Source: Eucalyptus grandis (Eukaryota > Streptophyta > Magnoliopsida > Myrtales > Myrtaceae). From it: a stretch of 64,000 nucleotides of DNA. The notes below the pieces were generated by a model. The model did no database searches and was not told the origin of the DNA. It was given only the letters and a program-made list of their open reading frames with translations. The stretch lies in contig NC_052621.1 of assembly GCF_016545825.1 (NCBI RefSeq), positions 21,726,940 through 21,790,939 on the forward strand, written 5' to 3'. A program made the translations under genes and the position numbers. Below, piece after piece: positions 58,260-64,000 of the stretch. Each line of letters begins with the position of its first letter. The stretch's first letter is position 1.

Positions 58260-59241
58260 TGTAAGTGCTAGTATGAACACCTAGAGGTGAGTGAATAGGT
58301 GTGAAGACAATTTTTTGCAAGTAACAGAGGAAATATTTTGCTTCTAAAACTGAGTCTGAAGAACAATAGACTTTGAGCGAGTTCAGACTTTAGCAGTTAA
58401 ATAGAACTACAAACAAAATAAAGGAGTTTAGGAAAGATAATAAGAACACATAATTTATAGTGGTTCGGCTTAGATTAAGCCTCTGTCCACTCTCCACGCT
58501 GACAACCTCTTGGCTGGATTCCACTAAGAATCAAAAGAGATTTTACAGCCTTATGATCTCAACTTCACAGTGAAGAGTTTCTACTACTCTTTCACAAAGT
58601 CACACTATAAGATTCTCTCTCTTTTGAGTATAACTTTGAACTCGAAATATCGAATGACAAGAAAATGGTAAGCTTCAGACTTTGAAATTTTTCTTTCACG
58701 CACTCTATCGAACAACTAGAGAGTCCACCTTAAATACTCCTTCATGCCTTCTTAATCGTTGGCACTTTCCAAATGAATTCTTACAATCTATCCATTGAAC
58801 AGAATCAATTAAGGAGATCTCGAGCCATTTGAAGATTATGATAAAAGCCCGTCAATCATGTTCGCCCATACAATCATGATCTTAGTTTCCATAAGTAGAT
58901 TCTTTCCAAATTTACTTGCCTTCGAAAAAAATTGATATATCTAAATTGATTCCAATAAAGATAACTAATCTCGTAGGTGATATATCCAACCAGAAAGCCA
59001 TCCATAAGCCATACGAACCAAACTCCTGAAGAGATAAACAAAATCTCGCATCTGGATAAATCTTCATTCTTCAATAGCATTCAATCTGGAATTTGTCAAG
59101 GTGAGCAGACTTCTAGTATATAACAGACTTTGATACTAAGGTCTAACAATCTTCAGACTTTGACACTAAAGTCTAGAAATCTTCATAATAGACTTTGGAT
59201 AACTTTTCTCAACTTCAAAACATCAAAGAAGTTTTCTAACA
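58260..59241 (-). repeat. Sirevirus 5' LTR (982 bp)
   Basis: This LTR is a direct repeat of 49733-50772 (for example tgctagtatgaacacctag, aagagattttacagcctta and tctctcttttgagtataact). It has two copies of the 30-bp minisatellite against four in the 3' LTR. Numerous single-base differences show the insertion is not recent. Confidence 0.93.
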
Positions 59242-59246
59242 ATTGT

Positions 59247-60757
59247 TGTATGAAAACTATGACACTCGTTGAATACTTATCCCAAAAATGAGAAATTAAG
59301 TTGCAGTCAATAAGATTTGGGAGAACCTGTGACACAACATAAGAGCCATTTTGCAAGAGAGTTATAGGTGTCTGCCTAACAATTAGTTAAATCCCTCAGG
59401 ATTCACTTTAGGAGAGTCGTGATAGAGAGTTTACACAATTTCAGATGGGCTAAAGAACTTCAAAAGACATAAAATATTTTATTCCTATGGTGTTTCACTT
59501 GGCATTCCAACATCACTATTATTAATAAGCACTTAAACAGTAACCATGAAAATCTCATAAAAGATGTTGACTTAATTCAAAAGTGACTCATTTAAACCAA
59601 TCAAATTAATGTGGGAAGAGTGACTCATTTAAGCCAATCAAATTAATATGGGAAGAGTGTCTGGGGGTGCCCAATGAGGAGTGTGTCAATTTTTTGGGCA
59701 CCAGATAAAGACAAAAAGTGTTTAGGTATGTCTCGCGACAAATGTGGAAACCGAATTGCATGCACACCGCTATCCACATATTGAATTGAGTGCATGTAAT
59801 GTGACGGACTTCAAATATTTGATGTGATATTAAATTTATAACTTTTACCTTTGGGATGATATAAATTTCTTAATTGAGGTCTCCTTTTTAGCACTCAATG
59901 CCCATGTGTGTGTGTGTGTGTTTTATATCTTATGTAGCAAAAAGAACAAACAATATTTCACAAAGAGTGACTTTCCAATAATATATATGCTCAGTCAGCT
60001 CATAAAATTGAGTAACTTCTCCCTTATTTTACTTGAAATTCTAATCAACTACTAATAAATGAATGGCAGCTCCATTATAAACTAAATCGCATGTTTAATC
60101 TATTTAATTAAAACCCCAGAGTTACGATTGGCATGGGTTTATAAGAATCTGTGCTAAGCAATGGTACTATCACTTCAATGAGTAGTCATTTGTACCAGCT
60201 TATTGATTTATTAGCTTTCTTTTGGTGGTTCGCCTTTGGGAAGGTCGCGGCATCTTGTAAGGATAAAGGACTTTGAGAGAGATAAAGTTCACCACCAAGA
60301 CCTAAAAGAATATCACCAGCCAAAAATAATGAATTTTGGGTTCATCACCAATGGAATTGGATATAGAACCGAAGATAAATATTCACTTACTTGAGGAAAA
60401 TCTCCCGTATTCATCAAATTCAAGTCTTCTGTGCACAAAATAAGATAGCACCTTGATTTTTAGAGGGAATCTTCTAAGCAAACAAAAATGACTCTCAGAA
60501 TTCTAAGAAATCATAATGACTATAGACAGTTATCTAATTATGAATCTTGAACCGTCGTACTCATAAAACCAAGACTTACTTGAAACCACAACACAATTAA
60601 AACGCATAATAACTAGGACTTAATGCTTGATAACTAGAACTAAAGGCATTTAAATAAAACCGAATGCATAGTAATTAGGATTAGACCCTCCAAATTCATC
60701 CACCAACTTTGGAAGCTGAATAACCATCATGGAAGATCAACCAACAGCAATGGTAGT
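59247..60757. other. Gene-free stretch with a third copy of the dispersed repeat
   Basis: The part 59520-60030 resembles 47425-48200 (for example gggaagagtgtctggg, gaggagtgtgtcaa, caatatttcacaaagagtga), and a (TG)8 tract lies at 59905-59920. The remainder up to duplication A holds no recognisable gene. Confidence 0.55.
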
Positions 60758-62687
60758 AGACTAGAACAACCTCTTGTTGCTAGGTAGTTTATTAGCAGAC
60801 TCAAAGTTGACAACAAACTTGTAAATCAACATCTTAGTGATCAATCAGCAACCATGAAATCGACAACTAATTCATTGAATGGACAACTTCCCTATAGAAT
60901 CAATGTCTTCAATCTGAACCTATTGAATCAAAATGTAGCAGAAATCAGCCTTTGCTTGTGGGAGTAAGCATTTGGGTTGGATCAATTGATGAGCTCTCAA
61001 TTGAGGTTGAAATTAATTACACTGTGATATTGCTTACGTTATTAAAGATGAAATTTGCTGCTGATTTGCTACCAAATGAGTAGGAAAAACAAGAAAAAAA
61101 AATCTCAATTTGACGGTATTAGTTAGAATGGGTAAACAAAAAACTTGATTGTACAATCAAAAGAGTTAAGACGACTTGATTACAAAATAGAAGAGCAAAT
61201 TGTACAAATGCTGAAACTTAGAGAACTAAATCTGTTACTTTACCCTCCAAATGATGAACGATTCGTCTTGCAGATTCCATCGACGACATTATAGTCCAAT
61301 TTCTTTAGAATTCACACAGCTTTAATAAAATCACTGTTTGAAACCTGCAAGTGCGCCTACAAATCGGCTGCAGAAGCATCTTCGTTAGGTTGCAAGAGGA
61401 CATTGATGCCCTTATATGCCGAAGTTTGCAATTTGCTAAGGCGTTTTCAGTCTGCATTTAGCCTACAGATAGATTCATAGAGAGATGAGAGATTAATCTC
61501 TGAGCACTAAGTTAAAGCTCTTTGATTGCCATTGAATCTAAAACAGTGGAGGATTTGGTATCAACGATCATTTAGCCAAAAATCGCTTTACAGCTACTCA
61601 TTCAGTGAATGGTAGATCCTGTTCTGCGCAGCAGCAACTCAGCTTCGAAGGTAATGGAAGCCAAATGGGGAAGGATAAAGAAAACGTAAGCCCTTTTATT
61701 TTCAGGTTTCACCTGATTAAAGTTGGAGGCTAAATCTAGTTAATACACACTCTGAGTTCCATAGGTCGGGTTTGCTGCAACCGGATGATATACATGCTTC
61801 ACCATAGTTCGAACAACATATGGCCATGAAAATCTTCCAAAGAAACTTAAAAGCCTATCTGAAGATGGCATGAGCATACAACTTCTTAATTTCCATATAC
61901 GCAAGCAGACTGAAGGTAAATTCTGCGCGTCACTCAACGTTTGGCTAGGCCTTTCACTTCTTTGTTTCCTGCATTATTTGTTTCAACTTCGCTGCCAAAG
62001 AGGCCACGGAGAACTGTGAGATATTCGGGGAATCTCTGTTTCTCAACATTAAAGGGTATTTCTGCACAAATTAAGACATCAAAGATGTTTGCTTGAATTT
62101 CAATGGACAGCAACTACCGGAAGAATTCTCTGCGGCAGTCTTGTGTCCTCATCTAAATATCGAACAGAGCTGAAGGGAAACTTAACAATTCTATCTTCCA
62201 AATCTAAGGCACACATGCATCTAGGACACACCGTCTACTACTTCATGGCTGTTAATTTCGTACTATTGTCAATGAATCAAGTTATCCTAGAATTCTTAGC
62301 ACTTACAAGGAAAATAAGTTCAGAATCTAGAATTGTTAAAAAAAACACCCTTGGATACTTCTCATATCAAAGTCCCCACAATATCTACGATGTACATGTA
62401 CATAAATTTATATCTCGAGTTGCATTAGGAAGAAAGCTTTCTCAAGCATGTGAAGACGGTGCTTTACCTATACATCATGCGCGCTGCATCCCACGACTCT
62501 AACACATAAGATAATACTCTAAGGAAAATGTACTTTTCAGGGGAATCATATGAGGACAAGTACTTTCCGCCCTATTCATGCTATCATTGTCACTAAAGGA
62601 TAGGAAAGAGCAGGACCTCACTATACAACATTCAAAACAAATGCTATTACATACTCCCGCTAGATTTCTTACAGCACGTCACAAACA
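60758..62687. repeat. Segmental duplication A, copy 2 (partner 182-2971)
   Basis: The segment is collinear with 182-2971 but without the 1510-2316 MITE. Its right end is cut by a Copia LTR exactly where copy 1 continues as cacaaacatactac. A 137-codon frame at 62089-62502 is not conserved in copy 1 because of indels such as gcatctagacacacc against gcatctaggacacacc, so it is not a gene. Confidence 0.85.
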
Positions 62688-63421
62688 TGTTGCGAAAGGC
62701 GAGCAATCGAACAATAATATAGACAGAAAAAGAAAATAAATCGGACACCGGATTTACGTGGTTTGGTCGTAAAGACCTACGTCCACGAGGAGAGTAGCGA
62801 CGAATTTCACTATAAATCAAGCAATACAAGGAGATTACACACTCGAGTCACTCAAACACTCTCTCGATATTTCCTAAGCCCCAATTACACCCAACAACGC
62901 ACGCAATGTTTAGTCCCGAAATTCCTCAAGAAATAATCTCTCAATCTCATGAAGGAATTACACGCAAATCTTATCACAAGATTTAATTTGCTTGAACACT
63001 AAATCTTCTTGGATGTAATTCACAAACAAAAACGACAAAGAAAAATCCCTCCCAAGCTCCCAAGCACTCGACGACAAGACGGCGCTTCAAGACCAATTCT
63101 TCATAATCAACCTTCTACCACCCATGGCCACAAATATATATATATAAGTGAGACCCTTGTTTTTTTGCCGACTTCTAATAGGATTATGTTTCCTATCTTA
63201 AACGATTTTATCCAAAACATATCTCTGTATATTTTAAACAAAATTCAAGTTCAAGTCAAAGTTGGACTTTCCTATTTTAACAGCCAAATTCTCCAACGCA
63301 GATTTGAATTTTGGAAAGTTGATCTTCAGATCTTCTTTGCTCAATTTCGAACGTCCGCAACATATTCAATTCGGAATATTCGGAATTTCGCATTGGCTTA
63401 AACTCGAGACATATTTTAATA
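62688..63421 (-). mobile_element. Copia 3' LTR (734 bp) inserted in duplication A copy 2
   Basis: On the plus strand the LTR runs from TGTTGCGAAAGG to ...GAGACATATTTTAATA. A polypurine tract (minus strand AATGTGGAGATT) lies immediately internal to it. It contains the phrase gatttacgtggtttggtcg...gacctacgtccacga that is widespread in plant Copia LTRs. Copy 1 of duplication A gives the empty site. Confidence 0.8.
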
Positions 63422-63609
63422 ATCTCCACATTGGCTCGACGTTTGAGCCAAGTCACAATCGCTTCGCAAAAAATTCAAACTCTACTGCTACTCTTCCATA
63501 GCCCCCGATGGGCTCAACCGCCATAGATATTATCTAAGTTCAAACCTTGTTTGAACTTCGCCATAACCGAGGACCTCATCAAAATACCAACTTCACATGC
63601 ACATTTAAC

Positions 63610-64000
63610 TTATTCGCGAGGATTTTCCGACGCAACCTTCTCAACCGCAGATAAAGCAAAACCATTGTTGCATCCATATCTGTCAGGAGATTGAATACTT
63701 ACCTTGTTCATTTCAATAGTTATAGCAACCGTTGGCTCTATAAGCTCCACCTCGCTACAAGCACCATCCGTGTCAATTACTTTGCTAGTACCTGTACACG
63801 CTACCTCAGGAGTTTCTAGTTGCAACTCCACCTCAAGCTGATCACCGTTCAGATCCGTTTGAATGCTACTATAATCACTCCTAGCCAGAAGTACTGGAGA
63901 CTCGTCAAAAGTAACTTCTCTACTGATAATAGGTGAATCTAACTCCTGGCACCACAATCGATCACCCCTCTGACCTCGTGCATAGCCTAGGAATATGCAC
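63610..64000 (-). pseudogene. Copia pol fragment (integrase end), RT and RNase H deleted
   Basis: The minus strand reads CIFLGYARGQRGDRLWCQEL then SPIISREVTFDESPVLLARS, the Tork-like sequence after the integrase core. The frame then runs through an acidic, Thr/Glu-rich linker to a stop at 63610. Only about 190 bp separate this from the 3' LTR, so reverse transcriptase and RNase H (normally over 2 kb) are missing. The element continues beyond the window. Confidence 0.8.

Larger units (their letters stand above)
49733..59241 (-). mobile_element. Sirevirus-type Copia retrotransposon, full length, perfect ATTGT duplication
   Basis: The 9.5 kb element is flanked by ATTGT on both sides (49728-49732 and 59242-59246). 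Its LTRs are 58260-59241 (5') and 49733-50772 (3'). The minus-strand order is LTR, primer site, gag remnant with zinc knuckle, protease, integrase, RT, RNase H, third ORF, polypurine tract (aaaaaattgggagat) and LTR. The third ORF between pol and the 3' LTR and the long LTRs identify the Sirevirus lineage. The coding parts carry deletions, frameshifts and active-site changes, so this copy cannot be autonomous. A SINE sits in RNase H. Confidence 0.95.

Noticed and set aside
62089..62502. 137-codon plus-strand frame in duplication A copy 2
   Set aside because: The other copy at about 2370-2790 has single-base indels that break the frame, so it is not conserved as coding.

Overview
This 64 kb window is nuclear DNA of a flowering plant, very probably a woody dicot. 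The evidence is genes with GT-AG introns (a FOLD1-type folate gene, a DUF247 gene, a fragment of a plant inactive LRR receptor kinase) embedded in nested plant transposons: Copia, Sirevirus-type Copia, Ty3/gypsy, hAT, MULE-like and hAT-like MITEs, and tRNA-derived SINEs. The GC-rich filler inside several MITEs recalls Myrtaceae genomes such as Eucalyptus, but that placement is inference from memory. There is no prokaryotic or organellar signature, no rRNA or tRNA gene and no CRISPR array. Only one host gene looks intact, the DUF247 gene at 43982-45589; everything else that codes is transposon-derived, partial or broken.

Layout, left part: 1-181 is the edge of a Copia LTR. It abuts a 2.8 kb segment (182-2971) that recurs at 60758-62687. 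From 1.5 to 7.7 kb there are three related hAT-like MITEs and one MULE-like MITE, all with GC-rich cores. From 9188 to 12570 on the minus strand is a five-exon mitochondrial FOLD1-like gene with a frameshifting deletion in exon 2. From 14.3 to 22.2 kb is a mosaic. A complete hAT transposon (14977-19762, TIRs, 8-bp target duplication, intact BED/hAT transposase, captured UGT89-like fragment) sits just downstream of a telobox and upstream of a truncated RPL35 exon fused to an unrecognised reading frame. A minus-strand fragment of an inactive LRR receptor kinase with good splice sites follows.

Middle part: 22.6-24.95 kb and 36.8-43.7 kb are two copies of a second duplication, each interrupted by a different transposon after the duplication. 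Between them lie a Sirevirus 3' remnant (24952-27555), a Ty3/gypsy 3' remnant with a 3.2 kb LTR (27556-31738), and a Copia element with both LTRs and an internal SINE (31860-35901). Copy 2 of the duplication carries an old Copia element with perfect AGGGA target duplications (37345-42712). The DUF247 gene lies immediately beyond copy 2.

Right part: 45.6-49.7 kb is gene-poor and contains diverged dispersed repeats. From 49733 to 59241 on the minus strand is a complete-ended Sirevirus (9.5 kb, perfect ATTGT target duplication, Met-tRNA primer site, third ORF after pol) whose gag core, zinc knuckle and protease are defective and whose RNase H is split by a SINE. The window ends with copy 2 of the first duplication, cut by a minus-strand Copia element (62688 to beyond 64000). 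I see no new multi-gene system. The most unusual piece is the 14.7-22.2 kb mosaic of captured host-gene fragments around an apparently complete hAT element.
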